64,000 bases of DNA from Catonia carolina (GCA_035578175.1 JAQMRL010000008.1:65691041-65755040), one strand, 5' to 3'. Counted from the stretch's first letter, positions 30,580-43,735 are shown. The notes: generated from the sequence alone by a model not told the origin. A program made the numbers and translations.

Positions 30580-32875
30580 TATATTTTATTAAGTGATAAA
30601 ATAATTAAAATGATATTAAATGAAATATTTACGTAATGAAATAATTTATATAACATTTCAGTCATAATTTTTGTCAAAGTAAGAAAATTAAATTCTAGGC
30701 AGATTGAAATGAAGATAGATGTACGAAAACATTATTGCTGACGTCATCGGAATATTATAACTCGTAATACAAAGGGATGGCAAAGATTAATGATAAATCT
30801 TGTTGAGATGAGGGGAAATATTTGGTCCATAAATGAATACTTGATATGTTAGTGATGCTAAGAGATGAAGGAAACTGGGAAAATGGAATTGTTATTGTTG
30901 TGGTACAGCATCAACAAAACGGAAAATTTATTATTTGGTTACATAATATCTTTAAATTCCAAGTTTGGTCCTCTAATACCAAATAATTACGCTCAAAATA
31001 TCTATGGAATTTTGACCTTAACTAAAATTTATTCAATATTAAGTTTCATTAATTAATCAAAGTTTTTCTTTAATTCTTCGTAGTTTTATTGATTTATGTA
31101 TTTTAAAATGATTAACCTTGTTAATTTCCCTCTCATATTAAAGTAAGTCTTATTTATTAATTATTCATTAATAAAGTATGGTTGTTTTTTTAATTTAAGT
31201 AAACCGTAATTTATTAAACCCACTTCTCGGCCGTTACAATTAATCCTTGAAAATTTCCATTACCATTTTCCAAGAAGTAAACTCTGATGATCAAATCACA
31301 CGAACGAAAATCCAACTAAAAAACTGTCGCCAATTGTAGATAGTAACAAAATTCAGTAGTATTAAATACGAAACGTACGAAAAAGTGACAGCCGGTATTG
31401 TCCACAAGCCAGGAACAAAACTGTCGTTGTTTCAGTCAGCACGAACGACAACAATTCAACGGAAATTTTCCAGCACTCACTTCATTCGTTTAACTTCCAG
31501 TATATTACGGCACAAGTACTGTCTGTTTATAACTTGATGGCCTTCGGAAGAGGGAAGCAATACGCGGATTGTAAAACCATTTCAGAAAACGTACATGTAA
31601 TTTTTTTATGTAACTGAAACTTGTCGGAAATGACGTATTTTTATAAAACAAAGTATTTAGCATAGTTTTTGTTGTATAAAATGATTCATCTCTCATTTTT
31701 ATTTTCTATTTTGGGATGAACCCAAAACAATCTATTTCTACGAACAATAAAGCATCCTCTTCAAAATCCACTATAGTACTGAACAAATTTAATAATTTTA
31801 GTATAGCCAAATAATTGTATTTATCGTTAACCTCTTGTGCGACTGATAGGTTTGAGAATATTAACTCTTCGAACACTCTTTCCGAGATCGCGCCGATAGA
31901 CTTAGCTTTTTTATCCATCTTTTATCCAAAAAAAATTGAAATGTTTATGAGACGTTAAGAAAACTTCTTTAAAAAAACAAACTTGAAACTCCGTTTTTAC
32001 GCCATTTACAGCGAATTTGAGAAAAATTTGTTGTAATTTTTATGCAATGTCAGGCATTTTTGTCAAAATTCGAGAATCAATTATTTTTATTGTTTTTAGT
32101 CTGGTATTATAGAAAAATGTCTAACGAAAAATTTGATATATCAAACGCCCTCGCTTACCACACAATACGGCTATTCAAGCATAATTAGAATCAAGTAAAT
32201 TTGGATTCTACGGTAAAACGAAGGCGGAAAAAACTTCTTTCTTTAAGTTGACGTCATTGAACTGTTCGTACAGTTATTTATATGTCGTATATTCTTAAAT
32301 GAAAGCACGGAAGTTTTAGAACACGTGCATGTAGAAAAAAATAGAAAAGATAAATATTAGAACACTTTAGTTTCATTGTGAAAAATGTCTGAAAATAGGC
32401 TATTCTAAGAATCTCAGAAGGTTTATTCCCTTTTACAGGTCATATTCAATTCAACTGGTTTTGCTTCATAACGCTTCCATAATGCGGTTATAACTCTGTT
32501 CATAAATGAAGTACGGACTTCGCACGGTTTCCTTAAAAAAAGAAACACGGAATTGAGTGGTATCCCAACAGTAACAAATCAACAGAAAATAATTCAGTTT
32601 GTATTACAGTTCATAAATTTACATACCTACTTTGGTCCTAAATTTTACTAAATCATTTATAGACTGATGTGCGCTTTTGTTTAGGTTATAGTTACTCTTT
32701 GACTGGGATTGTTATTCTACATAATGAAGACTAAACTCTTTCCAGTCCCACAATGTGTATGAGATGGAATCTTGGTCCAATTACATAATACCCCATTAGT
32801 ATTAATATACAGTGAATCTAATTTTTGATAACAGAGAATTATTATACAGTTATAGAATTAGGTAAATATTACATC
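30580..32875. other. AT-rich sequence, one unexplained small frame
   Basis: A 70-codon ATG frame on the minus strand (31918-31706) reads plausibly (M-D-K-K-A-K-S-I-G..., V-D-F-E-E-D-A-L) but matches no family I know. The rest shows nothing. Confidence 0.4.
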
Positions 32876-32879
32876 ATAC

Positions 32880-34200
32880 TTTCTTCTTCTTCTTAAGGTG
32901 CCAATCCGTTTCGAATGTTGGACACCATCATGGCGATCCTCACTTTGTCAACTGCAGCTCTAAACAGTTGCGGAGTAGTTTTATTGAACCAGGTTCTAAG
33001 GTCCTTTAACCAGGATATTCTTCTACCTGGGCCCCTTTGTCCTAATATCTTTCCTTGCAGTATGGATTGCAGAAGTTCATACCTTTCTCCATTCCTCATA
33101 ATGTATCCAAGATATTGGAGTTTTCTTCGCTTTATGGTATTCATCACCTCCACATCCTTCCTCATCCTTCTCAGCACCTCAACATTGGTCATATGTGCCG
33201 TCCAAGGGATTCTCAGCATTCTACGGTAGAGCCACATTTCAAATGCATTCAACTTTTTGGAGATGGCATCATTGAGCGTCCAGGACTCCACACCATAGAA
33301 CAGCACAGAGAAGACATAACACCTGAGGAGTCTCATTTTTGTGTCGAGGGTCAGATTATGGCTCTTAAACACTGCCCCCATCCTGTTGAAAACATACCTG
33401 GCTTTGCCTATTCGGGATTTTATTTCTTGAGTATTATCCCGAGCTTCATTAATGGTAGTACCAAGATAATTGTAGTGGCTAACTCTCTCTATTTCCTTTT
33501 GATTAACATACAGATGACAATTTCTTATGTTATTCTTACTGATTATCATCATCTTTGTCTTCTTGGTGTTAGGCCTAATATTAAGACAATATTGGTTACT
33601 GCAGGCTGTAATTTTATTCATTAATTCTTGGAGATCTTCCATACTGCTTGCAAATACTATTGTATCATCCGCATATCTGATATTGTTAATTCGGAGTCCG
33701 TTCAGCAATATACCTCTTTCCTCCTCTTGCAATGCTTCAGAAAAATTTTTCTCAGAATAAAGATTAAATATAAGAGGCGACAGAATACAGCCTTGCCGCA
33801 CCCCTCGCAATATCCTAACACTTTCTGTGTTCTCCCCGTCCACTCTCATGCTTGCTGACTGGTTCCAGTAAAGATTTGCTACTATTCGGAGATCTTTATC
33901 ATCTATTCCAGCTTCCTTCAATATCGCCAGCATTTTTTCATGATTCACTCGATCGAAAGCCTTCTCATAATCCACCAGACAGTTTACATCGCGGCATCTC
34001 TGAAACAGAACTTGGACCCCAAACAAAGCCTCCCTTGTTCCTATTGCCCTTATAAAACCGAACTGGGTGGGGGCTATCATACTTTCACATATTTTATAAA
34101 TTCTTTTGTAAACTATTTTCAAGAACAGCTTGAGAAGATGGCTCATAAGACTGATAGTGCGGTATTCTTCGCACCTCTTGGCGCTTGACTTCTTAGGAAG
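32880..34200 (-). mobile_element. 5'-truncated RTE-like LINE with intact RT C-terminal half
   Basis: A 417-codon frame (34146-32893), whose similarity continues upstream to about 34195 (K-x-C-E-E-Y-R-T-I-S-L-M-S-H). It carries D-Y-E-K-A-F-D-R-V, G-V-R-Q-G-C-I-L-S-P, R-Y-A-D-D-T-I-V-F (catalytic Y-A-D-D) and Y-L-G-T-T-I. It also has Y-G-V-E-S-W-T-L, F-E-M-W-L-Y-R-R-M-L-R-I and a C-terminal G-R-R-I-S-W-L-K-D-L. This is the standard series of an insect endonuclease-reverse transcriptase, with the endonuclease and early RT missing. The stop overlaps an (AAG)n tail at 32881-32896, giving almost no 3' UTR. The open frame implies a fairly recent copy. Confidence 0.88.
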
Positions 34201-34204
34201 TCAT

Positions 34205-35758
34205 ACTTTAAACTTTCGTAATAATTTGTATTTAGCTACAGCACAATCTGGTAAAGAACTGAAAGTAATAATAGGAGAAAAGAATTACTCAATTTCAGAT
34301 ATTTTTTGTTATAATTTTATTTTTTATAACAATCTATTCCTGAATAATAGAATAAATGCAGGCTTGTATTATGGATATCTCCGTGGCGCATTGGTTGAAT
34401 AGTAGACTGCATTTGACTAGAAATCAGTGAATTGAACATTTTTAACTCTTTAAAACTTATTTTTTTCTAAAAATAAAACGTATTTATAAATATTATTTTA
34501 TTAATCAAAATAATAAATCGTGGAAGCAGAAAATAATACATGAATTAAATAACAGAAAGAAAGAAAACAAAATTCGGTCAACCGTTTCAATTTATATTTC
34601 ATATGTTCACAAAGTGTGACACCCTAAAAGAATAAAAAGATACACAATTTTCTCTCTCATAATTATATTATTATTTTTGGAATCATGTGAACACACTTAC
34701 GCACTCGTGTAAAAATCTCTCACTTTTTTCAACCTAGTACGTTGTTAATGCTTACGCAGAAAGAATTAACCATCTCATTTACATGTCATGAAATTGTCTA
34801 GGGGTTTAATAAGGGGAACGTTTTTATATTCTGTCAAACACATTTTTTGAATTTTAAAAGAATATTAAAGTCTGTTTTTGACAGTGTATATTATATAAAT
34901 AATTTACTTTAACAGGCTCTTTAATGAATATATATAAATTCTCTTTGGACTTGCTGTGATCATAAGCGATTTAATCTTAATTTTTTGACAGTATTTTTGA
35001 AAATATTTTAATAGAGTTTTTCTTTAAAATGTCACCTGATCGTATATACTATGTTTTATTAATCAAAAACAATTATTGAAATATGTTCAAAAAGTATATT
35101 ATTTTTTTTCTTGATCGAGAAGGTTTTTGTACAAACCAGGTATGGAGTACAAACTAATTTTAAAACTAATTTTGAAATATTTTAACTTTCTAATCGATTA
35201 CATGAATAGTGTATACTCGATTTCAATCTATTTTTTTTTAATTACAATATGTCAACTCTATGTGAACTAGTATACAGTTTATGTACTAAAATAACTGTTT
35301 ATAAGTTATACAGCATATAATATTTATATTTACAGAGCATATATGTGCAGAAAGTATAAAACCTTGTTATAAACATCAAAAAAACCTTTCAAATCTTAAT
35401 AAGTGTTTATTGTATCTTTGAATTCAGATTTTTGGCCTCAAATTATAACAACCACAAATGGACCATATATATCACAGATTAAGGTTTTATTTAAATATTT
35501 TTAGAGGGACGAAATTTATTGATTACGCTGAATCTGGAACCATTTTATTTAATATTTTATTTACAGATACGGGTTTTTTGAAACTGATCTAAAATTGCTC
35601 TTTTTGTGTGTGATCCAAAAAGGTTGTTCCCAACTAATTGTATTTTTTAGCTGGTTTGTTTCTTGGAAAATATATAGTCAGTGAGGAAGAGATACCAAAA
35701 TTTTTTGCACGCAGATTTATTGTAATTAATTAAATTTTTTTATTATAAAAAGTAACAT
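34205..35758. other. AT-rich sequence; one degraded SINE-like head
   Basis: 34374-34450 (TATCTCCGTGGCGCATTGGTT...) resembles the tRNA-like SINE head but lacks a clear B box. Otherwise AT-rich, nothing seen. Confidence 0.45.
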
Positions 35759-35760
35759 AA

Positions 35761-35925
35761 GACCGCTACTTGGTGTAGGGGTTAGAGCACCATGCTTGAA
35801 AGCGGAAGATCCCTCGTTTAATTTCCAGTTACCGTCTGCAAATGTTTTTAAATCACGGTTACGTAACATAAAGTAGTCGCTAATATTACCAAGCTTTAGA
35901 AACGGAACTTCAAAAAACTAAAATA
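35761..35925 (+). mobile_element. tRNA-derived SINE, diverged copy
   Basis: Head GACCGCTACTTGGTGTAGGGGTTAG then a weak B box (CGTTTAATTTCC), and the tail AAGTAGTCGCTAATATTACC with an A-rich end. Same plan as 22278-22430. Confidence 0.65.
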
Positions 35926-35929
35926 AAAA

Positions 35930-37386
35930 AATTATCAAAACATGCATCGCTTGTTTTTGTTTTAAAGAAGTAGTATGTACATTTTTAATTTTTTTAAAGT
36001 GTTTTCGGTACATTTCAAAAATGAGTTATTCGGATTTTCTGGGTCCTGAAAGCAGCTATTCATGCAAACGGCAGAACTTGTGTTTTATGTTTTGCTCAAC
36101 TGCCTACAAAACAGCTTCTATTCACTTTTTTTTGGTGCTTCCTTAACTCTTACAAAAAATTGGGTCAGCCTTTCCCCACTTCCAAATAGGCCAGATGAAT
36201 TTCAGTCAAAACCTGCTGTGTCACGCCGAAGTTGTTCTATAAAACGCACGTCGAACCATTTTTCTTTGCTAACAAAACGGGAGAAAATATGTTTTATCCA
36301 ATTTTTGAGAAAGCCTGCAACCCAAAAATACAAATTCTCTAACAAAATAATATTATAATTTTGTTGGAATATTTTCTACGCTAGAATAGCTTGTCGCTCC
36401 GCAAAGCTGAGTTATATAGGGCTTCACTCTGTACACAAGTATGTTGCTTGAAAGTGAATAAAGTTATTACATTAATTTGAGATAAATACTTTATATTTTT
36501 ATAGTAACATGTATGATTAAGCTTCCTCAAACCACACTTCCGTCGAATTATTCATTAAACTGATAGTTGTTAAAAAATAACAAATTAAAGTGATAAAAGA
36601 TAACAAAAATAGTCATGCAATAAAAATAAACTGTAAAATCTCCTTGAGATTTTCAGTTATTACTATAATGCCAATATAATATATAAAATCAAATGGATTA
36701 GTAATTGGATCTTAAAGTTCTGGATTTTAGATTATGTATTTTGACCTTTGTAAATTACGGTGGACATTCGGTTAATGGTAATCAGTAATTTTATATAATT
36801 ATATTTTTCTGAATTGTTCCGTTGTAACTCTACAAATAATAATTTAGAAAAAATACATGATTTGTAAAAAGAACATTTAAATAAAATGACATGAATTAGA
36901 CAGACAGTTAAACAAACATTGTGTGAGTTTTGCGAGGAGAGAATGAGTATGAATATTGGTCGGAAGGTTTGGGTAAGGATGGGAAAATGTGTGGATAAAG
37001 GGTTCAACGTAACGACCGGCAGTAAACATACAATAGCAACGCTGACTTTACACTCTATTAATTCTAACACCCTCGGCCAACCACGTCATTTAGCGCCATC
37101 TCGCTCCTTTTGTCCTAACTACACAACTAACATAATACACAAACACATGTATAAATGCGGATGTGAACGCAGCTTACCAGATACTACTACGGACTGTCTC
37201 AGGAAATTACGACAAATGCCCATTGACGCTGTCTTTGTACAAATAAACATGCTTACACGCTATTATTACCAAACAATGGTACCTTAAAAACAAGTGAACT
37301 GAAAAAAAAGTTTTATTACAAGTTTTTTTTATATTTGAAGTACAGTGTTTTCTTCAATGGTATTATGTATTTTTTTTAACAAACAG
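35930..37386. other. AT-rich sequence, no gene supported
   Basis: A 122-codon frame at 36919-37287 (GTG start) has several Cys but no recognisable domain. I do not call it a gene. Confidence 0.4.
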
Positions 37387-37396
37387 CTCGTATATT
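37387..37396. repeat. Left target-site duplication of LINE copy
   Basis: CTCGTATATT, repeated at 37919-37928. Confidence 0.75.
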
Positions 37397-37918
37397 TTTT
37401 TTTTTTTTTGAATAACTGTAAATCTACGATCTGCTCTCATAGAACAATGAGTAGATGTGTTGTAAGTATAAATCTTGAGTAAGTAATACCCCTTGGTATT
37501 ACTCTATAAAATTTCCCATTTTGTTGAATTGATCTTGCCAGGAATGGAAAATAAATTATACAATCACATATTAAAATAAATCTGTAGGGTGTAGACTGCA
37601 TAGTCTTCTGTGTGTTCCACTGTTGTCTAGGAGATTGATGGTTTCTGGATTCTGATGATTTTCAAGTCTTGTTTGGTAACTGGTGCAAAATTTCTGTATA
37701 GCTTCGTGTACCGTGGGAGTGTTCGTGTCTCTGTGCAATATAGTGTTGGATATGTACCAAGGTGAGTCCATGATGTTTCGAAGTATTTTTGACTGAAACC
37801 GTTGAATTATTTCAATGTTACTGTGACTTGCTGTGCCCCAGAGTTGTATCCCATATGTCCACACAGGTTTAAGTACAGTTTTATAAACTAACAATTTGTT
37901 TTGTACCGATAATTTTTA
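37397..37918 (-). mobile_element. Jockey-like LINE, 5'-truncated, with 10-bp duplication
   Basis: A 522-bp minus-strand insertion. The 3' A-tail appears as the T-run at 37397-37409. The frame 37894-37571 encodes the ORF2 C-terminus (L-K-P-V-W-T-Y-G-I-Q-L-W-G-T-A, I-Q-R-F-Q-S-K, N-L-L-D-N-S, H-P-T-D-L-F at the end) without stops. Flanked by CTCGTATATT on both sides. The intact frame and clean duplication make it one of the younger LINE copies here. It is related to the older copy at 4240-5030. Confidence 0.85.
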
Positions 37919-38222
37919 CTCGTATATTAATGAACATTACATCAATTTTCTCTAATTCCTCTAGCTAGATGGCTCCAGAATAAAACTTATTAAAATACTA
38001 CGGTTTCGATATGACTGAATTGTATCTAGATATAAATAGAAAAATCTTGTGGGAAACTCACACGACTTTCCACAGCCAATGAAAATGATGAACAATATAA
38101 CCTAACATTAATAATATATTAGAAATAAACAAAACAAAACCTTATCTTAATCATGAGTGAATGATGCAAAATGAAAATCAACCTTAGTTTGGCTTAATAA
38201 TACGGAAAATCACTCTTTCACC

Positions 38223-38366
38223 CTAAACTAGGCTCTGTAGAGAAAAATGCTTAGGCTACAACAAAAGTTGTATATCTTTTAATATTCTAAAGAACTAGGC
38301 TAAACTAGGCTCTGTAGAGAAAAATGCGTAGGCTACAACAAAAGTTGTATATCTTTTAATATTCTA
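38223..38366. repeat. 77-bp tandem duplication in family B copy 1
   Basis: CTAAACTAGGCTCTGTAGAG... begins at 38223 and again at 38300, nearly identical through TTTTAATATTCTA. Not present in the other two copies. Confidence 0.8.
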
Positions 38367-38368
38367 TA

Positions 38369-38370
<2 letters not shown>

Positions 38371-38399
<29 letters not shown>

Positions 38400-38460
38400 G
38401 TCGCATCAACATCAAAGGTCATTAGCGACGACGTTGGGGTGTAACTGTGTGTAATGAGGA
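38371..38460 (-). mobile_element. LINE 3' tail with poly(A)
   Basis: Minus-strand reading ends GATGTTGATGCGACGTTAA followed by 26 A. Upstream it has TCGCTAATGACC. This is the tail shared with the SINE family and with 43397-43440. Confidence 0.7.
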
Positions 38461-39164
38461 TGAAATGATTATTTGTAACGTATGAAAATATGCCGTGTCG
38501 TAAAATGGCCGAAATTTTTAAAAATCCATTTTTTACAGATTTTAACGTAAAACACAGGAAATCACAAATTACCGCTGAACTAAGAAAATTATACGTTTAC
38601 AAAGAAATGTTTGAAATAAAAGTTGTAAATTTGTCTACAACATTATATATACAACATTTTGTATATTGTCTACAATATATCGACAGTTTTTCTATAACAT
38701 TTATTATACTACACATTTCGCTAATGCATATTAAGGCCGCAATCTTAAAAAACCATTTTTTTTCTACGAGAGAACAACCTCTCCAAGAGTTCCAGAAGAC
38801 ATGGCGCCTACCCTACCTTGTAGATCAAAAAAATGTTGTAAATTAGGCGATTTTTTTTTAAATCGTAGGAGCTGTTTTTGATGAAATCGCAATAAGTGAA
38901 AAATAACACGAATAAACTACTACTTGCGGTTGACCAATTTTGATGAAAATGTTTGTGTCGGATTTTCTAGTAGTACTACTTAACTCAAGTTTCAACTTCG
39001 TACGATCTTCCGTTTTGAGATTTTTGTTCACATACACCATATAGCATTTTGGGGGTCTGTAAACGTGTTTACATTCGGTGAAAACTCCATTCCGAGAAAT
39101 CGACATGAAAGCAATATTTTCCTTCCTATTCATTCGTGTACACAAGAGAACGTAAAAATTGTAA

Positions 39165-40530
39165 ATAAATTAATACTTTAGAGGAAACCTCAAGTCTATT
39201 GAAAAAAATTAGTTAGTGAACAACACTTCTTGAAGCTGAGACACGTGTATCACCATATACAACATGGATTAGGCCTTCTGGTCTGTTAAAAATTCACACC
39301 AATCAATTTCTTACAGAACAGTGGTCATCAACTAAATTAGATTAAGTTTCGTTAAAACTTTTCATAAAATTGCTATAGTTTGGCCCATTTTTTAGTTAGG
39401 TCTACCAAACTGACTGTAAAAATTTAGATATAGTGAATCCGGGAGAGTTGCCACATATGGTTTAATACCAGGATTAATAGGTTATTCATGCAATTTTTCA
39501 ACTTTTTGCAATTTTCTCAAAAATGGGTCCTAAAATTTTTTTTAAAATGTCATTTTCTACATTTCTTATGCTCTGCAAGATGGGGTAAGTGTTACAACTG
39601 TTAAAATTGTTGAGGACAGTGCTCTCGTGGTACAAAACCTATTTTATTTTTAAGATTCCGGCTTTAATTTGCATTTTAAAGTAAAAGTGTATATAATTAA
39701 AAATGTAGGAAATTAGAAACGATAAGTTTTATTTTATTTTTTTCTACGACGGTCGGTTTGACGCCAACTAGTGATTTTCTGTATTTTGCTAATCAAAATC
39801 GGTATTAAACTGAGATTTTTTAACTTACGGCCGTAGAATTTTACAATAAATGTGTCACCAAAGTTACAGGAAATCAAGAAACCTACAACTTTTATTTCAA
39901 GAATTATTTTTTACAGAGTCTAGTTTAGCATCCATTAGTGACTTTCCGTATTTTAAAATTCTAAAGAAGTTGATTTTTACTTTGCGTCATTCACTCATGA
40001 TTAAAATTAGGTTATGTTTTTCATTTGACATAATTTACTCATGATTACAGATAGGTTATGTTTTTTTTATTATTTCATTGACAAGACAAAATTGTGTGAA
40101 TATTTTTCACACCAGGTTTTTTCTTTTAAGTTGAATTTTACTTATTTATTTTAAAAGAGGTTTCATCAGTAGCTACTGTAATTTACTTGGGTTTCTACAG
40201 CAAAACTCATTAGATATAGGATAATGTTTACTTTCGACTCGGCGACATCTGTAAATATTAGCTTATGAGGTTCAGTGACAGTTTTAAACGTTTGAATTGT
40301 CACAATTACGCAATTTATACTGTATCTCATTTTAAATTGTTTGTCTTAACTGTCCAAATACATCCCTAAATATCAACACATTATATACTAATGAAACATT
40401 TTACAGTATTAAACTATATCATCATACTGCGTAACGTATTTACAAAACCGGGTTAATGGCGGCTATCTAAATAAAACTGTATTCGTAAATTGAACAAAAC
40501 ACGCACACATTCGAAATTAGAAAATACACA
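39165..40530. other. AT-rich sequence, no gene seen
   Basis: Repeated GTGATTTTC/GACTTTCCG-like phrases near 39765-39950 hint at old duplications, but nothing can be named. Confidence 0.4.
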
Positions 40531-40535
40531 ATATA

Positions 40536-41479
40536 CGAGTGTGAGTCAAAAATTATCCGGACTTCTCGTAAAATAATTTATTTACATAAAAAATACAGTT
40601 TGACTAAAGATGCGGTTTCTTTTGAGGCGATCGTCGCATGCGATTGCGGCACACAGTGATCGCATACAATAGATGACATTAAAAAGCACAAGTGTTTATA
40701 CAGCTCTTGGTCTAAGAAAAGTCGACAACCTCGCAGAGCATCATTCAACGGCCCAAATAAATGAAAGTCCGACGGAGCAAGATCTGTACGAGATCTGTAA
40801 AGTGGATGTTCTTGCACCTCGAAACCCAATTTGTCAATGGTTTAAAGGATGAGTCGAGCCGTGTGAGAGCGGGCGTCATTGTGCAACAACAACACTTTCC
40901 TCGACAAAAAGCCTCATCGTTTGCTGTGAATTTTTGTTTTAAGTTTGTTAGTCAACAATGCACAGTAATATTCTTTGTTAATAGTTTTTCCCATCTCCAC
41001 GTAATCTTCTAGTATAGGCCCATTTATGTCCCAAAGCACGGTTAGCATAACCTTTTCCGACGATGTTGATGTTGCAGTCTTGATTTTTTATTCGCAAGTG
41101 ATCGGGGTGTTTCCACTCCATACTCTGGCGTTTTGTCCCACTTGAGAACACTTATCAGGAGAATGTACTGTCCCCGTACTGTGCTGAAAGTCTATAATGA
41201 ATTTTAGCCTCGTTTACGCCTTCTGACCAAATAAGTCGTATTACTGCCCTTTGTTCATCCTTGGTGCAAACTGCTAGCAAAGCGGAAATGTTTACGCTGC
41301 CACTACCGGCTGAACACTTTTGTGATCAAGGTTAAATGAGGCACACATCACCACAGTAGTACCAACTGTACTAACTGTCCTGTAGTACCAACTGTCGTGT
41401 AAGCACGAATTCACGGAATGTGGTACAACTAAAAAATTGTTTTATTACGAAAATCAGGATAATTTTTGACTGACCCTCG
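40536..41479 (-). mobile_element. Decayed mariner element with both TIRs
   Basis: A 944-bp element ended by inverted repeats sharing AGTCAAAAATTATCC plus flanking bases (~29 bp, about four mismatches). It is bounded by TA at 40534-40535 and 41480-41481, the Tc1/mariner target. On the minus strand an N-terminal block reads C-T-K-D-E-Q-R-A-V-I-R-L-I-W-S-E-G-V (41295-41240), the mariner helix-turn-helix start. The C-terminal block has D-L-A-P-S-D-F-H-L-F-G-P-L (near 40775-40735), the third catalytic Asp region. The middle is rearranged, with stops throughout. Length is short for a mariner (~1.3 kb), so it is internally deleted. Confidence 0.85.
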
Positions 41480-42123
41480 TAGTATTTTTGGAAATTTTAC
41501 GTCAGAATTTTTAACCTGTGATTAATCCTCAGAAAGATTTTACTGTTAGAATTCATTAGCCTATTCACATCTACCGGAAATCGATCGCGGGATTTACAGA
41601 TCAGCACAATCTAGCGCTCGAATTGCTTTAGTATGAATGCAATATGTTGAGGGGAGAAATAAAATTAATAAATTTCAATCTTAAAAAAAGGCGTTAATAA
41701 CTAGAAACTACCGCCCGCCAATACAGGATTTAGCTAATAGAAATGTTCCGGAAGTGATAATACTGAAAAGACAGTGGAAGAGATCTTCTTTAGATTGAAT
41801 CATATAACATGTCAAACATTTACACCAAATCTTATCATACAATTATATCAAAACAAACCCTCTGTCATAACAAAATTCAACTCCTGCGAATCTTCTGCAG
41901 CATAGATTGTCAACTCAAAAATTAAATGCGCTGAAAATTGACTTTTGTTATTGATGAATTCATGTCGTATTTGTTTTCTTGGCTTTAAGAGTTTAACCAA
42001 ATTATTTGGCAATTGCACAGAATTGTATGGTTTCTAATTTAAAATAAACTATAGCAAATGAATAATTTTAACTAGTGTAAAAATTATTGCATTTTGAATT
42101 TTTTCTTTTTAGTTTAAAGTACG

Positions 42124-42515
42124 TACTAGCTCATAATAGGCAGGTGAAGTGTTAAATTATTTGCACTCAATCTACTAGTTCCAGGGGTACAAAAAATAGT
42201 TCTGTTTCTTACCACATGGTCAGTTATATGACTGAAACATTTAGTAACAGAAGAGGTAGAGGTGTAAAAGACACTAGTCAGAGTTATCTCCTCTGATAGT
42301 CAATTTATCATTGTACAACCACCCTGAGGTGAATCAAGTGAAGGCGTCGTTTGCAGGGTGGAAATTAGATGCATTTTAGAGGGTCTGGCATGCTGATAAG
42401 CATACTTTTTCCACTCAGTGACGAAGGCAATGGTAAACTACCTCACTCTTCGTATTACTTAATAAAGCCTCTAGAGATTCAAACCAGCCTTTTAGCCGAT
42501 GACCTAAACAACACA
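42124..42515 (+). repeat. Interspersed family A, copy 5
   Basis: Full-length plus-strand copy. AGTTTAAAGTA / AGTTTCAAGTA occur near the two borders (one mismatch). Confidence 0.8.
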
Positions 42516-42519
42516 GTTT

Positions 42520-42691
42520 CAAGTAGCATGAAATGCTAAAGTTAAAAGGGACTAGTATGAGTAATGGTACAGAATCGGTAGCACTCAACGTATAATAATT
42601 TCAGACCCTAGCCTGGAATCGAACCCGGGATTTCCGTTTTGGAGTGCGCTGCCTTGTTTAGCACTCTAACCACTGGGTAATGGAGATAGCC
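42520..42691 (-). mobile_element. tRNA-derived SINE, copy next to family A
   Basis: Minus-strand head with CCAGTGGTTAGAGTGC and the perfect B box GGTTCGATTCC, then the TAGGGTCTG junction typical of the family. The tail is eroded. It lies directly after family A copy 5. Confidence 0.75.
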
Positions 42692-42699
42692 CCTTTTAT

Positions 42700-43390
42700 T
42701 TACTTTTACACATTCGGTAATGTGGTTCATAAATATTAATATTGATGTAACCGTAATAAAACTTAAAAAAAATACTGTAAAAAATGTATTTTCTAATAAT
42801 TAAACCGCATTAAAACTTTAAAATAAATTGAACTTTTTTTAACAACAAAGTTAAAGTTTATTTACGTTATACCAATTCATGTCTGTCTGTGTTTTTCATG
42901 CATTAATATTATATTCATGCAACAATTTTATCTGAGCGCTTCAATAATTATTTTATACATTAGTGTAACTTTATGTGCGAGTTCATACGAACACAACTAT
43001 TATTGTTAAATGTTATCGGGTATTACTTGACTAGACATTTATTCATAATACAATCAAGACCGTCTATTTTTAGTTTTTGTTGTTATAATAGTTAAATTTA
43101 CACGAAACTGCTTATCTGTTTAATACTACGTTACTTTACATAGAAATTTATTTTAAACTAAACTTCATTTATTATTATTCTATTTTGTTCGCAAAAAGAT
43201 TAAAGAAATGCATCCTGCAGTTTTATAAAAATAACTTAAAATTTTTAAAAAATAAACATTTGTATTTGCTCACCTTATTTTTACACATAAGCTGTTATCA
43301 CATTTATTTATATTAAAATCAACTTAACGCTTTCAGTTGGTACCTACCATCATTCGAGTTTTCAATTGAATTTTACTTATTTATTTATTT
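42700..43390. other. AT-rich sequence, nothing recognised
   Basis: No coding or repeat landmark. Confidence 0.5.
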
Positions 43391-43396
43391 TTATTA

Positions 43397-43440
43397 ATTA
43401 AAGGTCGCATCGACTACAAGGTCATTAGCGACCACATTAC
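43397..43440 (-). mobile_element. LINE/SINE 3' tail remnant
   Basis: Minus strand: GGTCGCTAATGACC then GTCGATGCGACC and an A/T-rich end, matching the tail at 38371-38440. Confidence 0.6.
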
Positions 43441-43735
43441 ATATACATATTACTCGTAAATACATGTAGTTCAAAATTCTCAAAGAAGACACAAAATATG
43501 ACAACTGAAAATAATACATGACCGGATTTCCTTGTCCAAATTTACGCCAAAAATAAAAATTAATCAACCATCAGCGACCATATTTGATAGAAAAAAAATG
43601 ACGGGCGTTCTTGAATTATTGTGAAATGCGTAAAAAGAATTCTAAATATTCACTCTATTTTACATCAGATAAATTAGTGTTTCTCTGACCGTTTCATTGT
43701 TACATATAATCCAGCCTCGAAAAAAGATCTTGGTT

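Larger units (their letters stand above)
38036..39160. repeat. Interspersed family B, copy 1
   Basis: Shares long blocks with 55387-56218 and 61903-62862. These are an outer ACTCACACGACTTTC-like start, AATGAAAATC(A/G)ACCT, AAATCACTCTTTCAC, a GCCGCAATCTT block, CATGGCGCCTACCCTA, TTTTGATGAAAATGTT, and a closing GAGAA(A)GTAAAAATTGTA. The start and end carry a short complementary pair (ACTTTCTCTTGCC / GGCAAGAGAAAGT, best in copy 3), so a non-autonomous DNA element is plausible. This copy is interrupted by a LINE tail and carries a 77-bp internal tandem duplication. Confidence 0.7.

Noticed and set aside
31706..31918. 70-codon ATG frame on the minus strand
   Set aside because: Reads plausibly, but has no family, no introns or signals, and is in AT-rich DNA. 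Not enough to call.
32915..34188. Several plus-strand frames over the LINE RT
   Set aside because: Antisense shadows of the RT frame.
36919..37287. 122-codon frame with several Cys
   Set aside because: GTG start, no recognisable motif, no splice or promoter support.
38490..38846. 118-codon frame starting MPCRK, considered as a SNAG-domain exon of scratch
   Set aside because: The residues after MPC do not follow the SNAG pattern (MPRxFLVKK-like) and the frame lies inside family B.
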